This document shows positions 1 to 9,912 of a stretch of DNA of 18,685 nucleotides, one piece after another. Origin of the DNA: Triangularia verruculosa. Lineage: Eukaryota > Ascomycota > Sordariomycetes > Sordariales > Podosporaceae. The stretch spans positions 1-18,685 of the forward strand of contig MU864117.1 in NCBI GenBank assembly GCA_033296885.1. Direction: 5' to 3'. The notes under the pieces were generated by a model. The model was not told where the DNA came from. It saw only the letters and a program-made list of their open reading frames with translations, and searched no databases. Positions within the stretch are counted from its first letter, which is position 1, and every line of letters starts with the position of its first letter. A program made the position numbers and the translations under genes.

Positions 1-1582
1 ACCCCAGCAGTGAGCTTTAGGTATCGTGTGTGTTAATTCCGCTGCACTAGAGAGCACTGTAAGTGCCTACCGTTACAGGGCCCTTAGGCCTGTATACGGC
101 TCATACCTTTTAATAAAAGATAAGAAGAATCTATAGGGTATTACAGTAAAATTCAAAGCTCGATTAATTACCCGAGGTTTCCAATAGGCCTTTAGAATCG
201 ATTTCGAATAGACCTACGCCTCCATTATAGGCCCTCCTACTTAGAGAATTATATTAGCCTTAGTAACTATATTTAACTAGGATTTAAAATAGGTGGACTT
301 TATAGGAACCTTTTTAAATTCGGAGACTAATTTTAATATTTATATCGAAATTATATAAGGCTTAGCCGAATTTTCTTATAGTAATATTAACGTTATAATA
401 CTATTAAAAGCAGCCGGATAGGACCCTACTAAGGACTAAGTTATCCTTTTAAAGAAATCCCTCTACGGTTTAAAGTAAGCCTCTTACCTTTAGTAATAGA
501 AGGTCCTTACAATAGCTTAGGCGTTAAGCTTTAGGCCTCTAATTTTAGATATAGCTACCTATTTCTATCCGAAGTATAAGATTTTTATTATTAGCTACGT
601 TAACGACTGCTTACTTACTAGCCTTAAACCCTCACGCCTTTAAGCCTTAAAGAAAGTTATAGGAGAGTATTACAATATCGAAAACTTAGGCCCTGCCCGC
701 TTTTTCCTTAGTATTTAAATTAAACGTAATAGGTCTTAACGGCGCCTCTAGATCCACCAAAAGGCCTATATTACAAAGGTAGTCAAGCACTTCGGTATTA
801 GTACTAAGGCTACTCCTCTTCCACTGAGCACTAGAATTATAGGTAAAGGCAATAAACCTAGAAACCCCTTAAGCCCCGTTAATCAGTACCTATTCTAGTA
901 GCTGGTCGGTACGTCGATATACGCTATAATTTAAACTAAGCTTAAAGTGGCTTTCAGCGTTTAATAGCTCTTATAATACCTAAAGTAGCCTACTAATACC
1001 TACCTAAAAGCTGTAAAATCACTGCTTTCTTACCTATATTCTAGCGTCGATAGAGCTATTAGTTACGGTTCTAACAATAATTTAAAGCCTATTGGGTTTA
1101 CAGATAGTGACTGGGCTAGGTATAAGGAAAGTACCAAGTTTACTTATAGGTAGATATTTACTTTAACAAGGGGGCCTATTAACTGGAAATCTAAGAAAGC
1201 ATCTATTATATCCTTCAGCACCTTAGAAGCCGAGTATACTGGGCTTATCCAAGGTCTTAAGGAAGCTATATAGCTCAAGGGTCTTTTCCAGGAGATTTCC
1301 AGACCTATTATAGGCCCTACCTCCTTATTATATAATAACGAAGGCTCAATTACTACTGCCTATAGCGATAAGCACAATCGCCGAACTAAATACACACTTA
1401 TTCGTTTTCAGGGGGTTAAGGAGGCTATATCTACTGGAGTTATTACTATAACTTATCTTCCTACAGAGGAAATACCTACTAACGGTCTCACTAAAGCTTT
1501 ACCGATAGCGCTATTCAACACCTTTATCTCGCTATTAAACCTTTCTAAGCCCTTTAACCAATGCCACGCACTGCGGCTATAA
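1..1582 (+). pseudogene. Copia pol remnant: reverse transcriptase and RNase H
   Basis: One frame (codons starting at positions 2, 5, 8 and so on) can be followed without a frameshift to a natural TAA at 1580-1582. It carries about two dozen in-frame TAG/TAA/TGA codons, most at places where copia proteins have Q or W. RT begins with KFKARLITRGFQ (149-184) and IDFE*TYA. The catalytic YVDD box reads YVND at 596-607, a G-to-A change that removes one metal-binding Asp. RNase H shows DSDWARYKEST from 1103, then KSKKASIISFSTLEAEY near 1190-1240 and the C-terminal YLPTEEIPTNGLTKALP near 1455-1505. The original polyprotein would have copied the element's RNA into DNA in cytoplasmic particles. It is certainly dead now. 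The family call is secure from motif order and spacing. Confidence 0.88.
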
Positions 1583-1588
1583 AGGGGG
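1581..1588 (+). other. Polypurine tract (plus-strand primer site) of copia
   Basis: AAAGGGGG lies directly before the LTR start and overlaps the pol stop codon. In LTR retrotransposons this RNase H-resistant purine run primes plus-strand DNA synthesis. Its position immediately 5' of the LTR fixes the LTR boundary at 1589. Confidence 0.75.
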
Positions 1589-2101
1589 TATTAAAGTACA
1601 GCACTTATTTATAGACTTTACAGTATATCTAAGCCTGTAACCTATAAGGCTTATAATAACCAATAGCTTAGAATTACAGTACTTACTAACGCTCTACCGT
1701 AGTAATTATAGTAAGCTTTCGGACCTCCGATTTAACCTAGAGATCCGTATAGCTAGCGTCCGGAGTTCCAGACACTTAGCGTACGGCAACAGAGAAGAGA
1801 TTGGGGGAGGAATACGGAGCCGAAGATCTATAAAAGGCTTACCCTTAGGACTATTCACTGTAATATTTTCTTACCTGTTAAGTCAAATCAATACACTGGT
1901 TCACCACATCTTTCAATGCCTCACAAGCTTATATTACTGTAATCACCTTATATATTGCAGGGCGCCGTCCCCGCAATCCATCTTCCTTCAGTGTCAAGCC
2001 ACTGTCGTATGCTGCAGACAAAGCCCAATTCACTCTTGGTGTACTGCGCCCACCACCACGCAAGCTTATGCCTACAGGCCTGCAGACCACATACTTCAAC
2101 A
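1589..2101 (+). repeat. Copia 3' LTR, 513 bp
   Basis: The left end TATTAAAGTA (1589-1598) pairs as an inverted repeat with the right end TACTTCAACA (2092-2101) once two RIP-type changes are allowed, so an original TGTTGAAGTA end is inferred. The polypurine tract abuts the left end. The LTR is uneven. Up to about 1860 it is CpA-poor and TpA-rich like the rest of the element. From about 1870 to 2101 it is rich in CA and TG and looks untouched by RIP. That untouched part happens to be open in more than one frame (for example 1882-2106 on plus), which I regard as a consequence of ordinary base composition. Confidence 0.75.
1829..1836 (+). promoter_or_regulatory. Putative TATA box of the copia LTR
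   Basis: TATAAAAG lies 240 bp into the LTR, where the U3 promoter of an LTR retrotransposon is expected, and at the edge between the mutated and the unmutated part of the LTR. The match is good, but short AT-rich motifs are common here, so this rests mainly on position. Confidence 0.4.
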
Positions 2102-2106
2102 TATAA

Positions 2107-3100
2107 TATTTAGTAATTTAAATTTAAATATTATTTCCGATATTTTCTTTTTAATTATAAAAAGTTTTACCCTTTTATAACTTAGCTTCTTATTTAATTA
2201 TTTTATATATAAATTTTATATTAATAAAAATACTTTATCTTCTTTCTTTAAGTAAAATTCCTTAAATCGTTTAACGTTATAGTATTTACGTATATATTTT
2301 TAAATAAATTCGAGTTTCTCCTTAAGTTTAGCGTATAATATATATAGCTTTCTTACCTTTATTACTACCTTAAATACCTTTACCTTTAATCTTTATTATA
2401 AATCCGCTTTAAAATTATAATTTACGAAAAATAATATAACTTTTATTATTGTTATAAATATTATATTATATATAACTTTTATTATTTTTATAAATATTAT
2501 ATTATATATAAATTATATTATTAATAAAAGTTTAATTTAATTATTTTATTTAAAATTAACATAATTCCGAAAGTATTATTCGATAATTTAATTAAGTTTT
2601 TCTGTTTAACCGTCCGTCTATAAGTAATATACCGACGATACTTTACTCTTTACTTCTATTTACTTTATTAAAACCTTTTAAAATTTCGATATAAATTTAG
2701 TATCGCAATCCATAATAAATTCCTTTAGTTATATATATATCGCCGTAATATTCCGAAATACTATATTTATTAATTATTCCACTATTTAAGTCTCCTTATA
2801 AAATAAAAAATACCTTTATTTAGTAAATTTATCGATTACCATTAAAATATTATTATATTTAACGTTTATAATTATATCCTTAAATTTTAATAATTTAATA
2901 ATAAAGTTTATTAATACCGAACTTTATAATTACTTTACTATTAGTAATAGTTTTAAAAACTTATATAGTTTATATCTTTTTACTTTCGTTTTTTTATAAA
3001 AGTTATACTTCTATAATATTCTTTTTATATTTTTTCTTAATTTTAATTAATTAAAATATTATTTAACCTTTTTTATCATTTTAGTTACTCCTATATATCC
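2107..3100 (-). pseudogene. Gypsy integrase remnant (zinc finger, first catalytic Asp, C-terminal domain)
   Basis: In one frame, the CX2C half of the HHCC zinc finger reads YNFY (codons at 3007-3005 and 2998-2996, both Cys to Tyr). It is followed by KTKVKRYKLY, which matches the gypsy pattern of a basic stretch after the finger. The core begins SSVLINFI near 2920-2900, equivalent to the usual MDF start, with the first catalytic Asp changed to Asn at 2906-2908. VIDKFTK follows, equivalent to VVDRLTK. The C-terminal part shows KEKLEFI*KYIRKYYNVKRF (from 2323) and EDKVFLL, the usual region before a GPF-type domain. The frame runs to the copia junction, and any chromodomain would be left of copia. 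The intact enzyme would insert cDNA into the genome. Every change named is G-to-A on the coding strand. Confidence 0.8.
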
Positions 3101-3599
3101 TCCGAATTTCGACTTATAGATTTTTTAAATTAGTATCTTCCGCTATTCTAGGTCAACGTAAGCCCTATTATTATATTAAAGCCGGTAGTAATTATCCTTT
3201 TAAATCCTTAATAATTTTAATTTAATTTATTATTTTTAATTATTATTATTAATATTACTTTAATATTTATAAGTAATAAATTCTTTTCGATATACTATAT
3301 AATATTTAGCCTATTACTAAAGTAGGTACTTAAATATACCTTCTACCGTTTTCTATAGTAAAGGTAATAATTCTTTTATTACTTTTTTTTTTATAATAGT
3401 TTACCCTTTTATTTAAAACGTCCGCTTTTATATTTTCGGATCTTTTTTTATAATAAATTTTAACTATTTACTTTATTTAATATTAAGGACTTTAATAATA
3501 ATAAAATACTTTAAATTTTTATAATTAATATAAATTTAAATCTTATAATTAATATTACTAAAATATAATCTTTACTTTTCGAAAGCTTTAATAATAGTA

Positions 3600-6599
3600 A
3601 ATAACTCCTTATTATAAATAAGGTAATTTTTATATAATCCTTTTAACTTCTTCGAAAAAAACATTATTAAATATAGTTTCTTATCCTCGTCTCATTACCC
3701 CAATTATCCCCCGATAGCGTAGTCGGAAGTATCTATCTCGACCTTAAAAAGTCGTCCTAAGTTAGGGAGTTTAAGTACTAGATCCGCTATAATAGTATTT
3801 TTAATAATTTAAAAAGCCTCCTCCTACTTTTTTTCCTACTTAAATTCGGCGTCCTTCTTAGTTAGGTCGTTTAATAGTCTCGTTATAGTACTATAGTTCC
3901 GTATAAATATCCGATAAAAGTTTATAAATCCTAAAAACGCTCAAACCTTAGTCTTTAATTATTCGGTCGTTTCTATTTATAATCTCGGCTAATTCTTAAC
4001 TACCGCGATCTTTCCTAATTCTATTCGTACTTCTCTTAATAAAATTAAATACCCTAAATAAACCGTTTCCTATATATAAAACTCGCTTTTATCCTTATTA
4101 ATTAATAATTCTACTTTATACAGCGCGTTTAAGATCTCTAACGTATTATTTATATTCTTCTAAAGTATATAAATAAATAAAAATGTCGTCGAAGTAGTAA
4201 ACTACTATTTTATCGAGATATTAACGAATCGTATAATTAACGAAGATTTAAAAAGTCGCCGGTATATTTATAAGTTTAAACGGTATAACGAAGTACTTAA
4301 AATACCTATAAAGTATATAAAAAACCGTTTTTTATTCGTTTCCCTCCTTAATTTATATATATATATATATACTTAATTAATATATTAAGTTTAGTAAATT
4401 AACTTTATAACTATAAAATTAACGGTAATAAATAACTATTTTTTATTATCTTTTAATTTAATTATCGATAATTTATATATAATCGCGGACTTTTATTTTT
4501 CTTTAATATAAAGAAAATAGAATATTTAACCGGCAATATAAATACTTTAATATATCCTTTCTTAATATTTTCGTCTAAATATTTTTATCATTCTTTACTT
4601 TATTTATCGTTAATATAATAAACTTAAAAAAACTTAAACTTTACTTTTTCTTTAAGTTTAATCTTATAATTTTATAATCTCCTCTTTAATAAACCTTAAA
4701 AGTATTTTACCGTAAATACCGGATACCTCTAATATTTTACCGGTACCTCCTTTTTATCGCCCTTCTTTATTGTATTATAATAGATATATTTATCCTTTAT
4801 TACTACCGTAATTTCCATTAACATAATTATTCTTATTAACCCTATTTCTTCGATCTTACCGCCTTTATCGATTAAATATATTAATACTTCCTATACCTTT
4901 TATAGTAGTACCGTAGAAAATACTTACTTTATACTTTACTCCTATTATACCCCTAATCTCCTATCGTTAATTAAATACTCTCGATAAATCCTCGGTTATA
5001 AAAAAATATTATCCTTTTAATCGATATTTAAGTTATAATCTTCGTACTATAGTTACTTTAGAATTATATCTTTTTCTAACCCTATATTTATAATATCGAA
5101 AACTATTATTATTATTTTTTCTTAATACTATAATATCTAGTAATATTATTTTTCTAATTACTAATTATGTAAAGAAAGGTCCCTTTATAATAACCTTTTC
5201 CTCCTTCTTTTTTTATAGAATCCGGGTTTATTTTACAAATTTTAATAAAATTAAATCCGTTTTTACTTTACTATTTATAAGTATTTACATTTAAAAACCC
5301 TTTTAATACGCTATTACTTATAATCTTTTATCTTTTATATTTCTCTTTTATATAGTAGCGACCTCGTTAATACTTCGCTCGTAATCCCTTAAAGGTTTAC
5401 GACCTCTGCGAAAGGTTATAGCCTTTTTCCTAATTATTATAGTAGTTTTAACGTATTTTCTTTTATCGAATTATTTAATAGTTCGAAATCGGCTAGTTAT
5501 TATCGTTAAGTTTCTTTCTACTTTCTATTTTTAATATTATTTTAAGTTTTCTTTTTATTATATACTTTATATTCTTTAAAATTAACTTTATAATATTTCC
5601 GAACCTTTATTTATAAATAAAAGGTATAATTTAAATTTTTATATTACGTTAAATTATATTCCTTTTCGTTAACGGTATTTTCTTTTTAATTTATTATTTA
5701 TTCGAAGTAATACCTTATATACCTAAATAGAATTTATATAACTTAAAGTTCCTTTAATTTAACTAGGTCCTTTTATTTTTATAGAAAGTAATCGTTTAAC
5801 TCTTCGTCCGGCGCTCCTTATTTTACAAATATCCTCGATATTAATATTAATTAGTTTATTTAAATAACCTTTTTAATCGATTAATACTTATTAAAGGTTT
5901 TTAATTAATAATATTCCGTATATTTATAAATAATATATTAAAATTATAGTACTTTTCTATATTTTAAATATCGTAGATAAATTTATAATATATTTCCTTC
6001 GTAAAAAGTATACTACTTATATTTTGGAATTTCTCTTAACATTAATATAAATTCTATATTAATTATAGATTATACTACTTAAAACTCGTCTTAGATTTCT
6101 CTATCTTTATCGAATTATATAAAGTTTTCGCCGAACTTTTCTTTTAAAATAATCTAATACTTATTATCCTACTATAGTTATATAAACGTTTAATTATTAA
6201 TTATAATTTACGTTACTTTATCCTTGAAATTACAGTAATATTATTCGATTACTTTTCATCGGTCCCGAAGTTCTTCTATCTTTTCTTCGAGTTTTTAAAC
6301 TCGTTCTTCTACTTACTTTAAGGTCCCTCCCGTATATAAGCTCGAAATACCGGTTATACCTAAAGTAAAAACCTACTTTAATTATTATAAGGTTTCCTTA
6401 AAGGGTCCTAGAACTATACTTTCCTTTAACTTCGTAGTTCCTTGAACCGGTAATTCTTTTTAATAACGCGGTCTCCCTTAAAGTCGACTATTAATTCTCC
6501 TTTCTAAACCTCATACCTATAATCGTTATTAATATAATTATCCGCCGAGTCCCGAAAATCCTTATTAGAATACTCTATACCGGAAATCTCTACTATCTA
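3600..6599 (-). pseudogene. Gypsy protease/RT/RNase H remnant
   Basis: RT is clear. FFILKKNKSPRLYINYR*LN near 4520-4455 corresponds to the VKKDG...VDYRQLN block. IKEGNE*KTVF near 4352-4320 and IVVYYFDDIFIY at about 4205-4170 follow; the catalytic YFDD is intact at 4185-4196. After a 2-base loss near 4138, the frame continues as EILNALYKVELLINKDKSEF. RNase H is marked by VEIDTSDYAIGG at about 3742-3707, with its catalytic Asp (GAT, 3731-3733). A (TA)9 run at 4354-4371 sits between the LDI-type and IKEG blocks and shifts the frame. From 4530 to 6599 there should be protease and the N-terminal part of RT, but I could not recognise a protease active site there. The product would have copied the element's RNA; it is now inactive. 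Confidence 0.78.
4354..4371. repeat. (TA)9 microsatellite inside gypsy RT
   Basis: Eighteen bases of perfect TA dinucleotide lie inside the reverse-transcriptase frame, at the place where gypsy RT normally has WGYNN before IKEG. The reading frame upstream and downstream of the run differs, so the run has changed length. Confidence 0.9.
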
Positions 6600-7550
6600 T
6601 ATTATCTTAGCGATTACCGCCGTCTTTCTTTTCTTTTAATTAAGCTACTTAGGTACCTAATAATCTCTCTTAAAATATCCGATTTTTCCGTAGTTAAAAT
6701 ACTTAATATCGTTTTTCCCTTTAAACCGCTTCTAAATTACATCTACCTCTATAGGTTTTATGTAAATAGTCCTTAAGACGTAAGTTCCGTAAGGCCGTCT
6801 TTTCTTTTTATCGTTAGGACGGTAGGGGCTTTATATATACGTGCCCTTACGCTCCTTACGGCGCTAATATTATCGGTCGTTAACGCGGACTACTATTATA
6901 ATATACTTATCGATAATCTCCGGTCGCTCCTATCAATATAGTTTATCCTTAACTTCTTTCTTAAACCCGTTATAAAATAACTATATTACCTTTTCGTCGT
7001 TAATCTTATTATAAAGTATATCCGTTTTAAATACTATAATATAGTCGGCAGTAAACCTAGTCTACTTAAAATTAGCTAATTATTCTTAGGTATACCTACC
7101 TTTATTATACTCTCCGAATACCTCTTTAATTTTTTCTTCGAAATCCTTATATATTTTAAAGTACTTTTTAATAATATCCTTCTTTTTATTATATTTATTA
7201 TCGAAATAATCTCCTAAGATCGGCTTAAACTAAATAAATAGCTTATCTTTAAACTTAAATATAATATATATGACTTTAGATTCTTTATCCGGGAAACGGG
7301 AAGGGTAGTACCGAAAATAAACTTTAAGCTAGATTAAAAATCCTCTTAATTCTCCTTTAATTCTTCCGTAACGGTCGGGAACCTCGAGTTTAGCGCGATC
7401 TCCTTCTTTACGTAAGGTACCGATCTTCCGGTAAAGCGTAGTATTCTCTTATATAAGGGTATTATAAAAGAGACGTAATTTATCCTCGAGCTCCTAAATA
7501 TAAGTAAAGAGTTAATCGATAGTAGGTTAAATATTAGTATTTCCGGCTAT
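6600..7550 (-). pseudogene. Gypsy gag remnant with zinc knuckle
   Basis: The frame runs from 7550 with a probable start codon now ATA (7548-7550, ATG to ATA) followed by AGNTNI. Next come a helical, charged N-terminus, then YFRYYPSRFPDKESKVIYI (about 7319-7263), FKFKDKLFI*FK, EEKIKEVFGEYNKGRYT and LANFK*TRFTADYI, all typical of the retrotransposon gag capsid fold. The zinc knuckle is at 6660-6701. All three Cys and the His of the CX2CX4HX4C pattern read Tyr (YFNYGKIGYFKRDY), so the loss comes entirely from RIP-type G-to-A changes. The product would have been the capsid and nucleocapsid protein. The frame continues past the knuckle to at least 6480 without a clear gag stop, so gag and pol may have been one frame. 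Many in-frame stops are present. Confidence 0.78.
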
Positions 7551-7689
7551 AGTATTTAATTACCTTTAACTTATCTAATAATAAAGTTAAAGTAAATATA
7601 CAACGTATAACGAACTTCTATATAGAACCTTTAAAAGAAATACTTCGGTTAAAGGTTACTTTTAATAATTAATTTAATATAGTTAAATA

Positions 7690-8020
7690 ATATATAATAA
7701 AATATCTTAATATAAATATAAAATACCGTAAATATAAGCTATAATTATATATTACGGAACTATCTATAAGCTATCTAGTTCCTCCGTATATATAGACCTA
7801 TATATTACTAGGATTACGTTCCCTTAAAGTAATCTAGATTACCTTTCCTTCCTATAACTTACTATACCCATCGTAATCCTATCGCTCCGCTCACCGTAAT
7901 CCTATCGCTCTACTCACCGGGATCACCGTAAACCTTTCGCTCCACTCCCGATTAGTCCGTAATAATTAGCTAGGAGCGTCCCGCGCCCCGTGCGTTAGTT
8001 CTTTATCAACGATTGTAACA
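7690..8020 (-). repeat. Gypsy 5' LTR (inner border approximate)
   Basis: On the minus strand the LTR starts TGTTACAATC at 8020, and the gag frame begins 470 bases later. The outer half is GC-richer and less mutated than the rest of the element, and it carries a 23-bp tandem repeat (7872-7949). The inner LTR end and primer-binding site cannot be fixed: the expected CA end is mutated and there is no second LTR in the window to compare. A TATATATA stretch at about 7786-7806 could be the TATA region. Confidence 0.55.
7872..7949 (-). repeat. 23-bp tandem repeat in the gypsy LTR
   Basis: Three 23-bp units lie at 7872-7894, 7895-7917 and 7927-7949. The first two are directly joined, and the third follows a 9-bp spacer. 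Units 1 and 2 differ at two positions (CCGCTCAC against CTACTCAC); unit 3 is more diverged (CGTAAACCTTTCGCTCCACTCCC). They lie in the U3 part of the LTR, upstream of the likely promoter, where repeated protein-binding sites or simple length variation occur in LTR elements. Confidence 0.75.
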
Positions 8021-8825
8021 TTATAGTACTAATAAAAACTAGGCCCGAAGCACTAGAAAGCGTTATTAAACTATAGTATAGTATACCCTACTATATTAAA
8101 AGGTACTGTATACGAAGAATTATTATAAGCTTTCGGACTTCCGATATATTTATATATACCTTAATATAAACGCTATAAGAAAGCTATAAAAAGCTATTAT
8201 ATATTATAGAAAGTATATTTAAATTATAGTAAAAGATTTCTACGTATAAAAAAAATATTTATAAAACTCTTTCTAATTTATTATACTTTAAAGCTATTAA
8301 ATTTAATTAACTTCTATTAAAAAATATCTTTATTATTAATACAATATTAATTATATTAATAAATATTGTAATTAATAAAATTATTATTTCCGTATATTTT
8401 AAATATTATAATTATAATTTAAATATAATTATTAACGATATTAATAAAGCCGAAGTAGTTACGGTCGTTAAAATAATTACGGTTGTTAAAATAATATCGG
8501 AAATTATATTTAAATTTAAATTCGACTTTATTAAAATATACTTTACTTTAACTTTATATATTTTAAAGTACTTAAAATATTAAAGTTATAATTAATAATT
8601 AATAGAGAAGTAGCTGTTTATAACCGGAAGGAAGTAGCGTTAAATATTAAAGGATATTAAAGATTAATTAATAAATAAATATAAAGATTAGTTATATATT
8701 ATTATAATATTAAATATTTATATTATAAGTTAAATACGGGCTTATAAAGTAATTAAAACTAATTACTTTACTTACTCGACCCTTACGTCCCCCCTACTTA
8801 CGAGGACCTAAATCTTTATAAGTAG
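8021..8825 (+). mobile_element. R family element, copy A
   Basis: The 5' end reads TTATAGTACTAATAAAAACTAGGCCC-like sequence, directly next to the gypsy LTR. A subterminal inverted repeat TATAGTA...TACTATA lies at 8077-8095. The 3' end is a 32-bp imperfect hairpin (8794-8825): CTACTTACGAGGAC, loop CTAA, ATCTTTATAAGTAG. An almost open frame at about 8370-8620 (AEVVTVVKIITVVKIISE, then LYILKYLKY) is shared with copy F in the opposite strand. At 805 bp it is shorter than the approximately 900 bp of copies D, F and J. I do not recognise the family. No clear target duplication is seen, since the left neighbour is the gypsy LTR. Confidence 0.6.
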
Positions 8826-9283
8826 AAATCGATTAATTATATTTATCGAAAGTATTAATTAAAATAATTTACTTTAGTAAAGTTTTTAATATAAATTAAA
8901 TATTTTAATTAAAATATAAAATAAGAAGAGAGAACTAAAAATAAAAGAGTAATATATTTAATAAAGACGGTTCCTTTATCTTTATTAATACGGAAATTAT
9001 AGTATTATAAAGTAATTTACCGGTCGGTAAAGAAATTATTAACGCAGTAATAAGTAATATAATAAAAGAAATATATAAAAGGTTTAAATTATATTATTAT
9101 ATTATATATATTATTAAGTTCGACAATTAAAAACCGTATATATATAATAAGTATATAATATTACGTAATATTATGTAATATAAATTTGACCGACGATACC
9201 GGAGTTGTAAAGAAAACTAACGTTAGGTATGGCGTTATAAAAGAATTTTGTTTTAGGAAATTAGTTTCTTTTAAAATATACAT
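8826..9283 (+). repeat. Repeat S, copy 1, with unidentified coding trace
   Basis: This segment aligns along its whole length with the reverse complement of about 17970-18437. Shared landmarks are TTTATCGAAAGTA, TCCTTTATCT, AGTAATTTACCGGT, AAGTTCGA and AAGAAAACTAACG. From about 8945 one frame is mostly open (GSFIFINTEIIVL*SNLPV, then IYKRFKLYYYIIYIIKFDN*KPYIYN), and the same words occur in the other copy, so this was once coding. I do not recognise the protein. The segment stops at about 9283, where the truncated 3' side of R copy C begins. Confidence 0.55.
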
Positions 9284-9822
9284 TATATATATTTAATTAT
9301 CGATAAATGTTTTATTATTATTACTTTTTTCTAATTATATTTAATTATTTCTCTTTGAAATAATTATAATAAACTTTATATTTAGGCTTTAAAAATAACT
9401 CTTTTTATTCCTTTAATATAGCTTTTTTAGTTTTAATTATTTTGATATTTTTAAATATTTATTTAATATATTAACAATACAAAGTTTATTTTAAATTATA
9501 AAATATAAATATAAAGTTTATTTAAACAAAATCGAATATTATATTTTCGATATTTTTAAATACTTCTTTAATTACGGAGGTTATTTTAATATAATTAATA
9601 TACCGGAAGTTAAATTAATTCGGTATATTTTTTAAAGAAATATTTAAGGATTTTAAGTTTAAGCTTCGGCGCTATATTTAATAATTATAATTTTATATAA
9701 TATTCTGTAATTTATTATATATTCTCTATTATTTATTATTATTATAATATTTAAATATATATAAGTATATCCGAAGTTATAATTTTTAAGGAAATTTTTA
9801 GTACCGAATATATTTTAGTATA

Positions 9823-9869
9823 ACGTATATTATAAGCGAGTGACCCATATAAGCGAGTGACCCACTTCC
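9823..9869 (+). repeat. Left terminal inverted repeat of transposon 1
   Basis: 47 bp, matching the reverse complement of 11638-11684 with one difference. Inside it a 17-bp motif TATAAGCGAGTGACCCA is repeated head to tail at 9831-9847 and 9848-9864. Tandem copies within an inverted terminal repeat are likely transposase binding sites (inference). Confidence 0.9.
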
Positions 9870-9912
9870 CACCACACCGTAATAAACTATCCTCAATTAT
9901 ACCGCAACAACA

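Larger units (their letters stand above)
1..2101 (+). mobile_element. Ty1/copia LTR retrotransposon, 3' half, RIP-mutated
   Basis: The left edge of the window cuts this element, so its gag, integrase and 5' LTR are outside. What is seen, in order, is reverse transcriptase, RNase H, a polypurine tract (AAAGGGGG at 1581-1588) and a 3' LTR. This RT-RNase H-LTR order with copia-type motifs defines Ty1/copia. The element ends at 2101, where the LTR closes with TACTTCAACA. The next bases, TATAA (2102-2106), are the probable 5-bp target duplication; the partner copy is off the left edge. Directly after this, integrase C-terminal coding of a minus-strand gypsy element begins. I therefore infer that copia inserted into gypsy. 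RIP-type changes are present but lighter than in the gypsy. Confidence 0.85.
2102..8020 (-). mobile_element. Ty3/gypsy LTR retrotransposon, heavily RIP-degraded, interrupted by copia
   Basis: Read on the minus strand, the order is 5' LTR (starting TGTTACAATC at 8020), gag, RT, RNase H, integrase; integrase after RT is the Ty3/gypsy order. The sequence stops inside the post-integrase region at about 2107, next to the copia LTR, and no copy of the 5' LTR sequence is seen near 2100. The 3' end and 3' LTR should therefore lie beyond the copia element, left of the window. CpA is almost gone throughout, CpG is kept, and stop codons are dense. At least two frame changes are visible inside RT (in the TA run at 4354-4371 and near 4138), plus at least one more between gag and RT. 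The 8020/8021 border abuts R copy A. Confidence 0.85.

Noticed and set aside
1882..1945. Copia LTR ending near 1945 (TAATCA)
   Set aside because: This was the first guess. The inverted-repeat match at 2092-2101 is longer and is followed at once by gypsy coding sequence, so 2101 is the better end.
1882..2106. Open plus-strand frame of 74 codons with protein-like composition (with a second open frame on minus)
   Set aside because: Once the LTR ends were matched (TATTAAAGTA at 1589 with TACTTCAACA at 2101), the whole stretch fell inside the copia LTR. It has no early ATG. Openness in several frames reflects unmutated, less AT-rich sequence.
2101..2120. 3' truncation of the gypsy element by deletion
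   Set aside because: The break coincides exactly with the copia LTR end plus a 5-base flank, so insertion of copia is the simpler explanation. The gypsy 3' end is expected left of the window.
8005..8035. Target duplication of R copy A (CAACGATTG against AAATCGATTA)
   Set aside because: Only about six bases agree, and the left flank is the gypsy LTR end while the right flank is repeat S. It is most likely chance in AT-rich sequence.
8794..8825. R elements as Helitrons because of the 3' hairpin
   Set aside because: Helitrons end in CTRR about 10 bases after the hairpin, start with TC and insert between A and T without target duplication. Here the hairpin itself is the terminus and 10-11 bp duplications are present.
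9831..9864. CRISPR-like or satellite array
   Set aside because: Only two motif copies per end, mirrored at the other end of a TA-flanked transposon. These are terminal-repeat motifs, and there are no spacers.
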